Below, one piece after another: positions 9,214 through 19,806 of a DNA stretch of 64,000 bases. The notes under the pieces were generated by a model, which searched no databases, was not told the DNA's origin, and saw nothing but the letters and a program-made list of their open reading frames with translations. The number at the start of each line of letters is the position of its first letter. Position 1 is the first letter of the stretch. Origin of the DNA: an uncultured Halomonas sp. (GTDB taxonomy: Bacteria; Pseudomonadota; Gammaproteobacteria; Pseudomonadales; Halomonadaceae); assembly GCF_947490095.1 (NCBI RefSeq), contig NZ_CANLFS010000006.1:1-64000 (forward strand). Direction: 5' to 3'. The translations under genes were made by a program, and so were the position numbers.

Positions 9214-9387
9214 TGGGGGCAAGCCGAAGAGGAGGTCCTATGCCAAGGGTGAGAAGCACTGCTTCGAACGGGCTGGCCATGGATGGCCAGCACCGGCCCT
9301 GCAAGCGGAGCAGGATGCGAGAGTGAAGCAGGGCATCGGTAGCGCCCAGGGAAGGGTTTACAGCGCCTCCTCGCAGGCTTGCCCCCA
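9214..9387. repeat. About 174-bp inverted-repeat element in the tal/STAS gap
   Basis: The ends are near-perfect inverted repeats: CTGGGGGCAAGCC, three mismatched bases, then GAGGAGG, against the complement at 9367-9387. The centre holds GCTGGCCAT-GG-ATGGCCAGC (9272-9291). No reading frame fits the base composition. The layout (long terminal arms, palindromic centre, gap between convergent genes) fits a dispersed non-coding repeat or a large folded RNA/bidirectional terminator. Confidence 0.6.
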
Positions 9388-9437
9388 GATCAGCCCCGAG
9401 TAGAGCTATCTACCATTATCACCGGTTTCTTCCCTTA

Positions 9438-9944
9438 CTACTGGCGGGAGGGGTCTTCCTGTGCCTCGAGCATCTCGACGAGGGGCTGAAACTCCTCGCG
9501 GTTATGCTCATTCATGCGCATCAGGATGCGGTGCGCCTCGAGGATCCGGCGTCGGGTCTCCTCGACGTCGGTGGGGATCTCGGGCAGGTCACAGAGCTCG
9601 CAGACCTCGGTGATGGGCGACTCCACCATGGTGAAGAAACGCGAGAACCCCATCACGTCGAGCATGCGCCGGACGTCGGGGCTATCGACCACGATGGTGG
9701 GCCACTCGGCCAGCCGGCCCTGCACCGCCATGGCCACCTTGGCCAGAAAACCAAGCGCCGTGGAGTCCACATTGCTGGCATCGCGCAGATCGATGATCAG
9801 CGTCTCGAGACCGGGCGTCTGCGCCAGCTGCTGGGCCTGACGGTCCAGGGTGGCACAGAGTGTAAGCCGCACGTCGCCGCACAGCTTGAGGACGAATACG
9901 CCGGCATCGAATGCCGCCTTGATACGCCCTTCATGAATCAGCAT
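9438..9944 (-). CDS. STAS-domain anti-sigma factor antagonist
   Basis: About 168 residues: an N-terminal STAS domain (residues 1-100) with the phosphorylation loop DASNVDSTALGFL, Ser61/Thr62 being the candidate phosphosites, then a helical tail. In the RsbV/SpoIIAA class, dephosphorylated STAS proteins bind and neutralise anti-sigma factors. The gene overlaps the PP2C phosphatase by 14 nt (ATG at 9944), or by 26 nt from a GTG at 9956, so the two are translated together and the phosphatase is its likely partner. The matching anti-sigma kinase is not in the window. Confidence 0.85.
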   Translation of the reverse strand: MLIHEGRIKAAFDAGVFVLKLCGDVRLTLCATLDRQAQQLAQTPGLETLIIDLRDASNVDSTALGFLAKVAMAVQGRLAEWPTIVVDSPDVRRMLDVMGFSRFFTMVESPITEVCELCDLPEIPTDVEETRRRILEAHRILMRMNEHNREEFQPLVEMLEAQEDPSRQ

Positions 9945-11091
9945 GGCCAAATCCACTCAACATCAAGATCGTCAGGTCGTCGGGCAAGGCTTCATCACCC
10001 GACGCAAGGTCAAGGGCCAGGTTGGCCCGCAGGTCGGCAAGCGTCGTGCTCGCCTGAATCTGCTGCTCGAGTTCCCTGAGCCGCGAGTCGAGCGTATCGC
10101 CCGGCAGACACTCCAATACTCCATCCGAACACAGCCACAGGTGGAAGTCTTCCGGCAACGAACACCCCAGCGTGGGGTACTCGGCACCGGGGAAGAGCCC
10201 CACCGGCATGCCCTCGCCGGCCAGTGGCGTCACCTTGCCTCCCACCACCAACAACGGCATGGGCAGCTGCGCGCCCAGCGAATAGTGCAGATAGCGCTGC
10301 TCGAGGTCAATGATACCCACGAACAGGGTGGCATGCTTGCCGATGCCGGTATCCAGCAACTCCCGGTTGAGATCCGATAGCCAGCGCGCCGGCAAGGACT
10401 CGGGGTGTCGGCCATCCCACTCGGTCTGCCAACGATTGGCCAGGTACTTGAGCAGCACCGTGACGAAGGCCGAGGACGCGCCATGACCCGAGACATCGGC
10501 AAAATAGAACAGCACATGGCGCTCGTCGAGCAGGTGGAAATCGAGGAAGTCACCTGACAGGTAGAGATAGGGCGCAAACCAGTAGTCGCAGGTCACCCCG
10601 CCCAGGGTCTGGGGCCTGGACGGCAGCAGCCTGCGCTGGATCTGGCCACCGGCCTGCTGATCGAGACGCAGCATGGCCAGATGCGTTTCCAGGGTCTCGT
10701 TGAGCTCCTCCAGGCGCCGCCTGTCGCGGCGCCGGTCCTCCTCGAGGGCACGCAGGCGAATCGTCTTGTGAATCATGCGGCGCAGCAGCTGACCGTGCCG
10801 ACGCGGCTCCACGATATAGTTGACCAGCCCCGCATCCACCGCCGAGAGCAGGTCGGGAGCATCTCGGCTATCGCTGACCACCAGGGTCGGCAGACTCTCG
10901 CAGAGCGCCGGCCAGTCGGCCGCCGGCACGGCACGCACGTGCGCCACCGCCAGCGCCACCCCTGGCGGCAGCGATTCGCTGTCGGTGACCGCCACTACCG
11001 ACAGGCCATCTCGCGCGATGGTCTCTGCCAGGGCATCACGCGCCGGACCCGGCTCATCGATGACACCGATCAGCTGCTTGGGACGTTCCAT
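9931..11091 (-). CDS. PP2C (SpoIIE/RsbU) phosphatase with degenerate receiver domain
   Basis: A 386-residue protein: an N-terminal receiver-like fold (5-115), a coiled linker rich in Arg/Glu (112-145), then a PPM/PP2C domain. Metal-binding residues are visible in SGDFLDF (Asp181), FADVSGHG (Asp199), SDGVLE and DDLTIL. The receiver lacks an aspartate where the phosphoacceptor should be (LAVAHV, 47-52), so it may be a non-phosphorylated signalling module. It probably dephosphorylates the overlapping STAS protein. GAGG lies 7 nt before the ATG, and it starts 9 nt past the mlaA stop. Confidence 0.88.
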   Translation of the reverse strand: MERPKQLIGVIDEPGPARDALAETIARDGLSVVAVTDSESLPPGVALAVAHVRAVPAADWPALCESLPTLVVSDSRDAPDLLSAVDAGLVNYIVEPRRHGQLLRRMIHKTIRLRALEEDRRRDRRRLEELNETLETHLAMLRLDQQAGGQIQRRLLPSRPQTLGGVTCDYWFAPYLYLSGDFLDFHLLDERHVLFYFADVSGHGASSAFVTVLLKYLANRWQTEWDGRHPESLPARWLSDLNRELLDTGIGKHATLFVGIIDLEQRYLHYSLGAQLPMPLLVVGGKVTPLAGEGMPVGLFPGAEYPTLGCSLPEDFHLWLCSDGVLECLPGDTLDSRLRELEQQIQASTTLADLRANLALDLASGDEALPDDLTILMLSGFGHADS

Positions 11092-11100
11092 GATCAGGCC

Positions 11101-11877
11101 TCAGTCGGCAAAAGCGTCATCGAAATCGCCATCGCCGAAATCGAAATCGTCACTGGCGAAGGGATCATCTCCCAGTTCACCGTCGCTGACCTCGAAGCGA
11201 CGCCGCTGCATCCAGGCATCGCGCACGAAGGTGTAGCGATCCCCCTGAATCAACGCCTCCTGATCGAGCAGCCCCGCCCGTGTATCGACGATGCCCAACG
11301 CCGTCAGTCCCAGGCGGATCTTGTCATCCTCGACGTAGGTCGTCGGGTAGGTGTACATGTCCGCGGGCAGCCCCCCGGTATCCCGCACGGTACTCGGACC
11401 GAACAGCGGCAATACCAGGTAACGCGACTCACCCCACCCCCAGGCGCCCAGGGTCTGGCCGAAGTCTTCCTCCTGGCCGGTAATCTCCATGCGGCTGGCA
11501 ACGTCCCACAGGCCGGCCACCCCCACCGTGGTGTTGATCAAGAAGCGAGCCGTGGCGACGCTGGCATTGCGTGGTTTGCCCTGCAGCAGGCTGTTGAGAA
11601 CGGTACGCGGCTCGCCCAGGTTGGAGAAGAAGTTCCCCACGCCGGTCTCCACCGGGTCGGGGGTAATAAAGCGATAGCCCCTCGCCACCGGCTTCAAGGC
11701 ATAACGGTCCAGGACGTCATTGAAGGCAAATACCTTGCGGTTGAAGCCCTCCCAGGGGTCGTCCGGATGACGCTCCTGAGTCACCCCACTGCTGGCGCAC
11801 CCTGCCAACAACGCGGCCGTCGTCAGCACCATCGCCCCCTGCAGCACTCGCTTACCCTGCCCCTTGGCATTGCTCAT
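11101..11877 (-). CDS. mlaA: MlaA/VacJ outer-membrane lipoprotein
   Basis: A 258-residue lipoprotein of the Mla pathway, which keeps outer-membrane lipid asymmetry by pulling phospholipids from the outer leaflet. The lipobox is LAGC (Cys27). The MlaA family core follows: DPWEGFNRKVFAFND, VGNFFSNLGEP, FGQTLGAWG and LPLFGPSTVRD. The extreme C-terminus is strikingly acidic (Asp/Phe-rich). The second ATG (11877) is chosen because AGGGAG abuts the first and lies 6 nt from the second. It heads the run mlaA-phosphatase-STAS; the mlaBCDEF transport genes are not nearby. Confidence 0.93.
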   Translation of the reverse strand: MSNAKGQGKRVLQGAMVLTTAALLAGCASSGVTQERHPDDPWEGFNRKVFAFNDVLDRYALKPVARGYRFITPDPVETGVGNFFSNLGEPRTVLNSLLQGKPRNASVATARFLINTTVGVAGLWDVASRMEITGQEEDFGQTLGAWGWGESRYLVLPLFGPSTVRDTGGLPADMYTYPTTYVEDDKIRLGLTALGIVDTRAGLLDQEALIQGDRYTFVRDAWMQRRRFEVSDGELGDDPFASDDFDFGDGDFDDAFAD

Positions 11878-11902
11878 CGTCATCTCCCTGAAATTATCCG
11901 TG

Positions 11903-13015
11903 TCAGACGCGCCGTACGACCACGCTGCCGGCGCTGTACCCGGCGCCGAAGGAACACATCACGCCGCTATCACCGGCGTCCAGATCATCACGATGCAGGT
12001 GGAAGGCGATGATCGACCCCGCCGAGCTCGTATTGGCATAACGGTCGAGGATTATCGGCGCCTCGTGCTCGTCGGGGTCACGCCCCAGCACGCGACGGGC
12101 GATCAGGTCGTTCATATGGCGGTTGGCCTGATGCAACCACAGCCGCGTCACATCCTCGCTCCCCAGTCCCAGGTCATGCAGATGATCGCGAATCAGCGTC
12201 GCCACCATGGGACAGACCTCCTTGAAGACCCGACGCCCCTCCTGCACGAACAGCTTGTCGACGGCCAGCGGGTCCGCATCGGTCACCCGATTCAGGAAGC
12301 CGGCATTATTGCGAATCGCATTGGAGAAGCGCGTCACCAGTCGGGTGCCGAGGATCTCGAAGCGATCGACGCTGGTCGCCAGGTCATCGCGCTCCAGCAC
12401 CAGGGCGGTGCAGGCATCGCCGAAGATGAAGTGACTGTCACGATCGCGGAAATTAAGGTGCGCCGAGCAGATCTCGGGGTTGACCACCAGGGCGCGACCG
12501 GCATTACCGGCACGGATGGCGTTGGCCGCCGTCTCGATGGCGAAGGTGGCCGAAGAGCAGGCCACGTTCATGTCGAAGGCATGACCGCCGGCCCCCAGCT
12601 CGGCCTGCAGCTCCACCGCCAACGCCGGGTAAGAACGCTCCAGATTGGAACAGCCGACGATGACCAGGTCGATATCCTCGGCCGCCACCCCCGCACGCTC
12701 CAGCGCTTCGCGGGCGGCAATGACGCCCATCTCGCACTGGATCGAGGGCTCATCATCGCTGCGCTCCCGCAGGCGAGGACGCATGCGTTCGGGGTCGAGG
12801 ATGCCCTCGGCGTCCAGCACATGACGACTGTGGATACCCGACGCCTTGACGATGAATTCACTGCTGGAATACGCCAGGCGCTCCGCGTTGCCAGCCGCTT
12901 CGCGACGCGCATTCTCGGCGTCTACCCAGGTATTGAACGATGCCACCAGAGCATCATTGTCGATGCTGTGCTGCGGAGTGAAGAGCCCCGTGCCAGTAAT
13001 TACCACTTGCTTCAT
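11903..13015 (-). CDS. Beta-ketoacyl-ACP synthase III-like protein
   Basis: A 370-residue FabH-type condensing enzyme with the complete triad Cys153 (NVACSSATF), His295 (WLHQAN) and Asn328 (YANTSSAG). It is longer than classic FabH (about 320), with an insert in the first 90 residues. It resembles the FabH2-like group that condenses acyl-CoA with malonyl-ACP, shunting medium-chain acyl-CoA into fatty acid synthesis. AAGGAG lies 6 nt before the ATG. It lies 25 bp upstream of mlaA and may share its transcript. Substrate preference is inference. Confidence 0.82.
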   Translation of the reverse strand: MKQVVITGTGLFTPQHSIDNDALVASFNTWVDAENARREAAGNAERLAYSSSEFIVKASGIHSRHVLDAEGILDPERMRPRLRERSDDEPSIQCEMGVIAAREALERAGVAAEDIDLVIVGCSNLERSYPALAVELQAELGAGGHAFDMNVACSSATFAIETAANAIRAGNAGRALVVNPEICSAHLNFRDRDSHFIFGDACTALVLERDDLATSVDRFEILGTRLVTRFSNAIRNNAGFLNRVTDADPLAVDKLFVQEGRRVFKEVCPMVATLIRDHLHDLGLGSEDVTRLWLHQANRHMNDLIARRVLGRDPDEHEAPIILDRYANTSSAGSIIAFHLHRDDLDAGDSGVMCSFGAGYSAGSVVVRRV

Positions 13016-13078
13016 GACATTCTCCTTGTGACGGCATCGCCGCCGAGGTCGTCACGACGACCCCGAACGCCCGCGCGT

Positions 13079-16000
13079 TCAACCACGCCCGGTTATCTCG
13101 GCCCAGCGTTTCTCGAGCCGCTTGGCAGACACGGGAAAGGCGGTGCCCAGCTGTTGGGCGAAGAGCGAGACACGCAGCTCCTCGATCCACCAGCGAAATT
13201 CCTCGAGTTCGGCCGGCACCACCCCACCGCGACGCTCACTCTCGAGCCGCGCCGCCAGGCGTGTTTCGAATTCCTGGGCCTGTTGCATCTGCATCTGGTC
13301 GCGATTGCGCTCCCTGGCGGCCTTCTCGAGACGCACCGAGGCCGCTTCCATATAACGAGGATACGCCTCCAGCCATTCGCCTGCCTCACTGATGAAGCCG
13401 GGGTAGACGAGGCGGGCCATCTGCGCCTTGAGATCAGAGTAGACCAGCGCCAGGGCCAGATTAAGGTTTCCCTTCAGCGCCTTGGTCACGGTCAGATGCC
13501 CCTTCAGGGCCCCTTCCACCAAGGTCAGGCGCCGCTTCGCCTCGGGCAGCAGTGCCTCGCGGCACTGCGTTAGCCGCACCGCGAACGCCTCCCGGGAACG
13601 CGGCAGCGGCTCCACCGCCAGGACGCTGGCGAACACCGCCCGCACCAGATCATCGGCGAGCTGACGCCGGCTGCCCACCTTGGCGAACAGCAACGCACAG
13701 GTTTCCACCTCCTTGAGCCGCTCGATCTCGCGAACGACCTGGGGCAGCTCCCGCATGGCCAGGGCCACGAGGCCATCGCGGTGGGCCAGGCGCGCCTTGT
13801 CGGGATGGTCGAACAACTCCACCCGAAAGGCCTTATCCGTGGGCACCAGGGCCGGGAAGGCCTCGACGCGAATGCCGGCCTGGGTGGTGACCCGGGACGC
13901 CGGCAACTCTGTCTCGGGCAGGCTTTCCATGTCGTCGGCGGCGCGGGCCTGTCGGGCCAGGGCCCGGGCCCCCTCGCCTGCGGCGGCCTCGAAGCGGCGC
14001 TCGAGTTCCCGGGCATCGCGGCCCTGGCCCAGGAGCTCCCCTTCATGGTTCACCACCCGTAGGTTCATCACCAGGTGCGGCGCGAGCTGATCCTGTCGCC
14101 AGTCATCGGGGTGTACCCGCACACCGGTCCTGCGCCGCAGGAATTCTCCCAGCGCCTCGGTGAGCGGCACATCATCGGGGACCATGGTGTCCAGGGCGGC
14201 ATCGACCCAGTCGGGGATCGGCACGACCCGACGACGCATCGCCTTGGGAAGGGACTTCATCAGCGCGATACACTTCTCGCGCAGCAGTCCCGGCACCAGC
14301 CACTCGAGGCGAGCCAGGGGCAGCTGGGGCAGCATCGCCGCCGGTACGGTGAGGGTCACGCCATCGTCCACGGCCCCGGGCTCGAAGTGGTAATCGAGCG
14401 GGTAGCGCACCCCCTTGAGGCCGAGCGCATCCGGGTAGTCACTCGCGGTGACCTCGCTGGCCTCCCGTGCCAACAGGGCATGACGGTCGAACTTGAGGAT
14501 GTCGGCGTTGTCCCGCTCGGCCTGGCTGCGCCAGGCCTCGAATCCCTTGCCGTTATTGACCTCCGCGGGAATACGCTCGTCATAGAAGGCAAACAGGCTC
14601 TCCTCGTCGACCAGGATGTCACGCTTGCGGGCACGATCCTCGAGGCCCTCGACCTCCTCGATCAGTGCCCTGTTGTGAGCGAAGAATTCCCCGCGAGTCC
14701 GGAACTCGCCTTCCACCAGGGCGCGGCGAATAAACAGCTCCCGGGCCTCGGCCGGCGCGATGGGCCCATAGTGCACCCGTCGGCCACTCACGATGGGCAG
14801 GCCGAACAGCGTCACCTGTTCGCTGGCCACGACCTGGGCCCGCTTCATTTCCCAGTGAGGCTCGGCGTAGCTGCGCTTGACCAGGTGGTCGGCCGCCGGC
14901 TCGATCCAGCGGGGGTCGATCCTGGCCACGGTGCGGGCAAAGAGCCGCGTGGTCTCCACCAGCTCGAAGGCCATCAGCCACTTGGGGGACTTCTTGGCCA
15001 GCCCCGAGCCGGGATGGATCACGAACTTGCGATTGCGCGCCCCCAGATAGTCGCGATTCTCGGTGAGCAGTCCCAGATGAGAGAGCAGCCCCGGCAGCAG
15101 CGCGCGATGCAGCGCCAGGCTGTTGCGCCGCTGCGCCTCACGGGCGGCTTCCGTGGGCTCGCCGTCTTCGGAAACCGGGAGCGGCGTCGGCGGCGGCACC
15201 TCGATCTGCATGTCGCGCAGCAACTGGCGCAGCTGGCGGAACGTATCGTGCCACTCACGCATGCGCAGATAGTTGATATAGCGCTCCTTGCACCAGCGCC
15301 GGAGGCGGTTGCCGGTGAGCTCCTCCCGGGCGGCCTCGAAGCCGTGCCAGAGATTGAGCAGCGCCATGAAGTCGGACTCGGGATCCTGCCAGCGTCGATG
15401 CGCCTGGTCGGCGGCCTGGCGCTTATCCGCCGGGCGATCACGGGGGTCCTGCACCGCCAGCCCCGACACCACGATCAGCACGTCACGCAGCCCGCCCTGC
15501 TCGGCGCCGGCCAGCACCATGCGTGCCAGGCGCGGGTCGATGGGCAACCGGGCCAGCTTGCGGCCGATGGGGGTCAGATGCTGCGCCTGGTCGACCGCCC
15601 CCAGCTCGAACAGCAGCTTGAAGCCGTCGGTGATGAAGCGCGCATCCGGCGGGTCGACGAAGGGAAACGCCTCGATACTGCCCAGCTTGAGCGACAGCAT
15701 CGAGAGGATCACCGAGGCCAGGTTGGTGCGGCGAATCTCGGGGTCGGTAAATTCGGGGCGGGCGAGGAAATCCTCCTCGTCATACAGGCGAATGCACACC
15801 CCTTCGGCGATACGCCCACAGCGCCCCTTGCGCTGATTGGCACTGGCCTGGCTGACCGGCTCCACCGGCAGGCGCTGGATCTTGGAACGGTAACTATAGC
15901 GGCTGATGCGCACCAGGCCGGGGTCGATCACGTAGCGGATGCCCGGCACGGTCAGCGAGGTCTCGGCGACATTGGTGGAGAGCACGATACGCCGCCCCGC

Positions 16001-17104
16001 ATGGGGGGCGAAGACCCGGTTCTGCTCGGCATTGGAGAGCCGCGCATAGAGCGGCAGGATCTCGGTGCCACGCAGCTCGGCCCGCCGCAGGGTGTCGGCG
16101 GTCTCGCGAATTTCCCGTTCACCGGGCAGAAAGATCAGCACATCCCGGGGGCCATGGCGCCAGCCCTTCTCGCGCTCGACCCGCTCGATCTCCTCCACGG
16201 CGTGGAGGATGCCCTCCTGGAGGGTGCGATCCTCCTCGTCATCGGCCTCGCGCGCCAACGGGCGGTAATGCACCTCGACCGGATAGGTACGCCCCGACAC
16301 CTCGACCACCGGCGCGGGCGTCGGCTCGCTCCCTCCCCCGGGCAGGGCGAAGTGTGCGGCGAAGCGCTCCACGTCGATGGTCGCCGAGGTAATGATCACC
16401 TTGAGGTCGGGGCGGCGCGGCAGCAGGCGGCGCAGATAGCCGAGCAGGAAGTCGATATTGAGGCTGCGCTCGTGGGCCTCGTCGATGATGATCGCCTCGT
16501 AGCGGCGCAGGTCGGGGTCGTGACGCGTCTCGGCCAGCAGGATGCCGTCGGTCATCAGCTTGACCCGGGTGTCATCGCTACTCTGGTCGGTGAAACGCAC
16601 CTGGTAGCCCACCTGCTCGCCCAGCGGCGTCTCGAGCTCCTCGGCCAGGCGGGTGGCCACCGAGCGGGCGGCCAGGCGCCGCGGCTGGGTGTGGCCGATC
16701 AGCCCACGTCGCCCCAGGCCCAGTTCCAGGCAGAGCTTGGGCAGCTGGGTGGTCTTGCCGGAGCCGGTTTCGCCGGCCACCACCACGACCTGATGGTCGC
16801 GCAAGGCCTCCAGGATATCCTCACGACGCTCCACCACCGGCAGTTCAGGCGGGTAGTTCAGGGTCACCGGTCGTGCCGTACGGCGCTCCACCAGGCCACG
16901 GGAGCGCGCCATGACCGTCTCCACCTCGGCCAGGCCACGGTCGGCCGGCTTGCCTTCCTTCACGCGACGCGACAGCCCCTTGAGGCGTTTCTCCAGGCCG
17001 GGGCGGTCACGCAACAGTACGCCATCCAGGCCTCGATGCAGCTGGTGCAGGCGGTCGGCATCGGACAGTTCTCGGGACATGGTGGCGGGGGTCTCGTCGG
17101 ACAC
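13079..17104 (-). CDS. hrpA: ATP-dependent RNA helicase HrpA
   Basis: A very long DEAH-box helicase (1341 residues). The N-terminal region up to QVVVVAGETGSGKTT (Walker A) aligns with the E. coli HrpA pattern. IIDEAHERSLN, SATID, STNVAETSLTVPGI and QRKGRCGR follow in helicase order, then OB-fold and long C-terminal DUF3418 regions. It remodels structured RNA and rescues stalled ribosomes in E. coli. A GTG at 17104 has GGAG 5 nt upstream and is preferred. A TTG at 17161 lacks a site, and the ATG at 17080 has only a weak one. Confidence 0.94.
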   Translation of the reverse strand: MSDETPATMSRELSDADRLHQLHRGLDGVLLRDRPGLEKRLKGLSRRVKEGKPADRGLAEVETVMARSRGLVERRTARPVTLNYPPELPVVERREDILEALRDHQVVVVAGETGSGKTTQLPKLCLELGLGRRGLIGHTQPRRLAARSVATRLAEELETPLGEQVGYQVRFTDQSSDDTRVKLMTDGILLAETRHDPDLRRYEAIIIDEAHERSLNIDFLLGYLRRLLPRRPDLKVIITSATIDVERFAAHFALPGGGSEPTPAPVVEVSGRTYPVEVHYRPLAREADDEEDRTLQEGILHAVEEIERVEREKGWRHGPRDVLIFLPGEREIRETADTLRRAELRGTEILPLYARLSNAEQNRVFAPHAGRRIVLSTNVAETSLTVPGIRYVIDPGLVRISRYSYRSKIQRLPVEPVSQASANQRKGRCGRIAEGVCIRLYDEEDFLARPEFTDPEIRRTNLASVILSMLSLKLGSIEAFPFVDPPDARFITDGFKLLFELGAVDQAQHLTPIGRKLARLPIDPRLARMVLAGAEQGGLRDVLIVVSGLAVQDPRDRPADKRQAADQAHRRWQDPESDFMALLNLWHGFEAAREELTGNRLRRWCKERYINYLRMREWHDTFRQLRQLLRDMQIEVPPPTPLPVSEDGEPTEAAREAQRRNSLALHRALLPGLLSHLGLLTENRDYLGARNRKFVIHPGSGLAKKSPKWLMAFELVETTRLFARTVARIDPRWIEPAADHLVKRSYAEPHWEMKRAQVVASEQVTLFGLPIVSGRRVHYGPIAPAEARELFIRRALVEGEFRTRGEFFAHNRALIEEVEGLEDRARKRDILVDEESLFAFYDERIPAEVNNGKGFEAWRSQAERDNADILKFDRHALLAREASEVTASDYPDALGLKGVRYPLDYHFEPGAVDDGVTLTVPAAMLPQLPLARLEWLVPGLLREKCIALMKSLPKAMRRRVVPIPDWVDAALDTMVPDDVPLTEALGEFLRRRTGVRVHPDDWRQDQLAPHLVMNLRVVNHEGELLGQGRDARELERRFEAAAGEGARALARQARAADDMESLPETELPASRVTTQAGIRVEAFPALVPTDKAFRVELFDHPDKARLAHRDGLVALAMRELPQVVREIERLKEVETCALLFAKVGSRRQLADDLVRAVFASVLAVEPLPRSREAFAVRLTQCREALLPEAKRRLTLVEGALKGHLTVTKALKGNLNLALALVYSDLKAQMARLVYPGFISEAGEWLEAYPRYMEAASVRLEKAARERNRDQMQMQQAQEFETRLAARLESERRGGVVPAELEEFRWWIEELRVSLFAQQLGTAFPVSAKRLEKRWAEITGRG

Positions 17105-17172
17105 GGCAACTCCGGTCAGGGCTGACAACAATGCCCGCGACGGAGATTCAGGCGCGGGCAATTTATTGTAAC

Positions 17173-17192
17173 GCCGCGGCCATGGCCGCGGC
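17173..17192. repeat. Perfect 20-bp palindrome between fadD and hrpA
   Basis: GCCGCGGCCATGGCCGCGGC is its own reverse complement. A partial copy (GGCCAATCATGGCC) adjoins it to the right. It lies just past the fadD stop in the fadD to hrpA direction, and GTTACAATAAAT follows on the minus strand, so it may weakly end fadD transcription. It could equally be a protein-binding site ahead of hrpA. Confidence 0.6.
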
Positions 17193-17217
17193 CAATCATG
17201 GCCATGGAAACTTGGGG

Positions 17218-18873
<1,656 letters not shown>

Positions 18874-18990
18874 GGCGTGTCTCCGCAATATCGCCGATGT
18901 GGCATCGACGCTTGTTGTTTTCCCGACGCTAACCTTACTACCGTGCCGACCACGCTGTAAAACAACCGATTAAAACTGCCGTTTACCTAT

Positions 18991-19806
18991 TCAAGAGGCA
19001 GCCGCCGGGGAGGCCTCACGATGGCCGAAACGTGCCTCGACCCGACCATCTCGCCACACCAGGAGCTCACCGGGCGCCATGCGCTCCCAGTCCTCGTTGT
19101 CGGTGAGGGGTTCGGTGGCGATCACCGAGACAATGTCGCGATGGGTGGTGTGCTCGGCGAAATTCACCGTCAACTCGGCATCCGACAGGCTGGCCTTGCC
19201 GAAGGGGGCGCGGCGGGTGATATGCGCCAGCTTGGTGGAGCAGTAGGTATAGAGGTAGTCGCCATCGGCGAGCAGCAGATTGAACACCCCCAGCCCCCGG
19301 AGTCGCTCGCAAAGCTCGTGGAGCAGTTGCCACAGCCCCTGGCGCTGCTCCGCGCTCTCCGGGCGCTGCGGAAATCCCCGACGCAGCTCGCCGAGCAGCC
19401 AGCAGAAGGCGTGCTCGCTGTCGGTATCCCCCACCGGACGATAGAACGTCAGGGGCAGGGACTGCCATCCCTCGAGCTGGCCATTATGGGCATAGCACCA
19501 CGGCTGGCCCCACATCTCGCGAACGAAGGGGTGGGTGTTGGCCAGCCGCACCTGGCCGACATTGGCCTGCCGGATATGGCTGATCACGCTATGCGACTTG
19601 ATCGGATAGTCACAGATCAGGCGCGCGATGGGGGAGTGTACCGATGGATGCGGATCACGGAATTCGCGATAGCCGCCCTCCTCATAGAAGGCGATGCCCC
19701 AGCCATCGCGATGCGGCCCGGTGCCGCCGCCTCGATGCAGAAAGCCGGTAAAACTGAAACAGATATCGGTCGGCACATTGGCACTCATGCCCAACAGCTC
19801 ACACAT
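18991..19806 (-). CDS. Class II glutamine amidotransferase (YafJ-like)
   Basis: A 271-residue protein starting Met-Cys-Glu-Leu; in this Ntn-hydrolase family Cys2 becomes the N-terminal nucleophile. This fixes the start at 19806, supported by GGGAGGA upstream. The glutaminase features HIRQANVGQV, NTHPF and YAHNGQLEGW are visible. No synthetase domain is attached, so it is a free-standing glutaminase-like protein of the YafJ/DUF4-GATase group, acceptor unknown. It overlaps the VWA gene stop by 8 nt (ATGTGTGA), showing coupled translation with a membrane-anchored periplasmic protein. Confidence 0.85.
   Translation of the reverse strand: MCELLGMSANVPTDICFSFTGFLHRGGGTGPHRDGWGIAFYEEGGYREFRDPHPSVHSPIARLICDYPIKSHSVISHIRQANVGQVRLANTHPFVREMWGQPWCYAHNGQLEGWQSLPLTFYRPVGDTDSEHAFCWLLGELRRGFPQRPESAEQRQGLWQLLHELCERLRGLGVFNLLLADGDYLYTYCSTKLAHITRRAPFGKASLSDAELTVNFAEHTTHRDIVSVIATEPLTDNEDWERMAPGELLVWRDGRVEARFGHREASPAAAS

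Noticed and set aside
14075..17125. Plus-strand frame of 1016 codons
   Set aside because: It lies wholly antisense to hrpA; long antisense frames are expected in GC-rich genes and it shows no domain.
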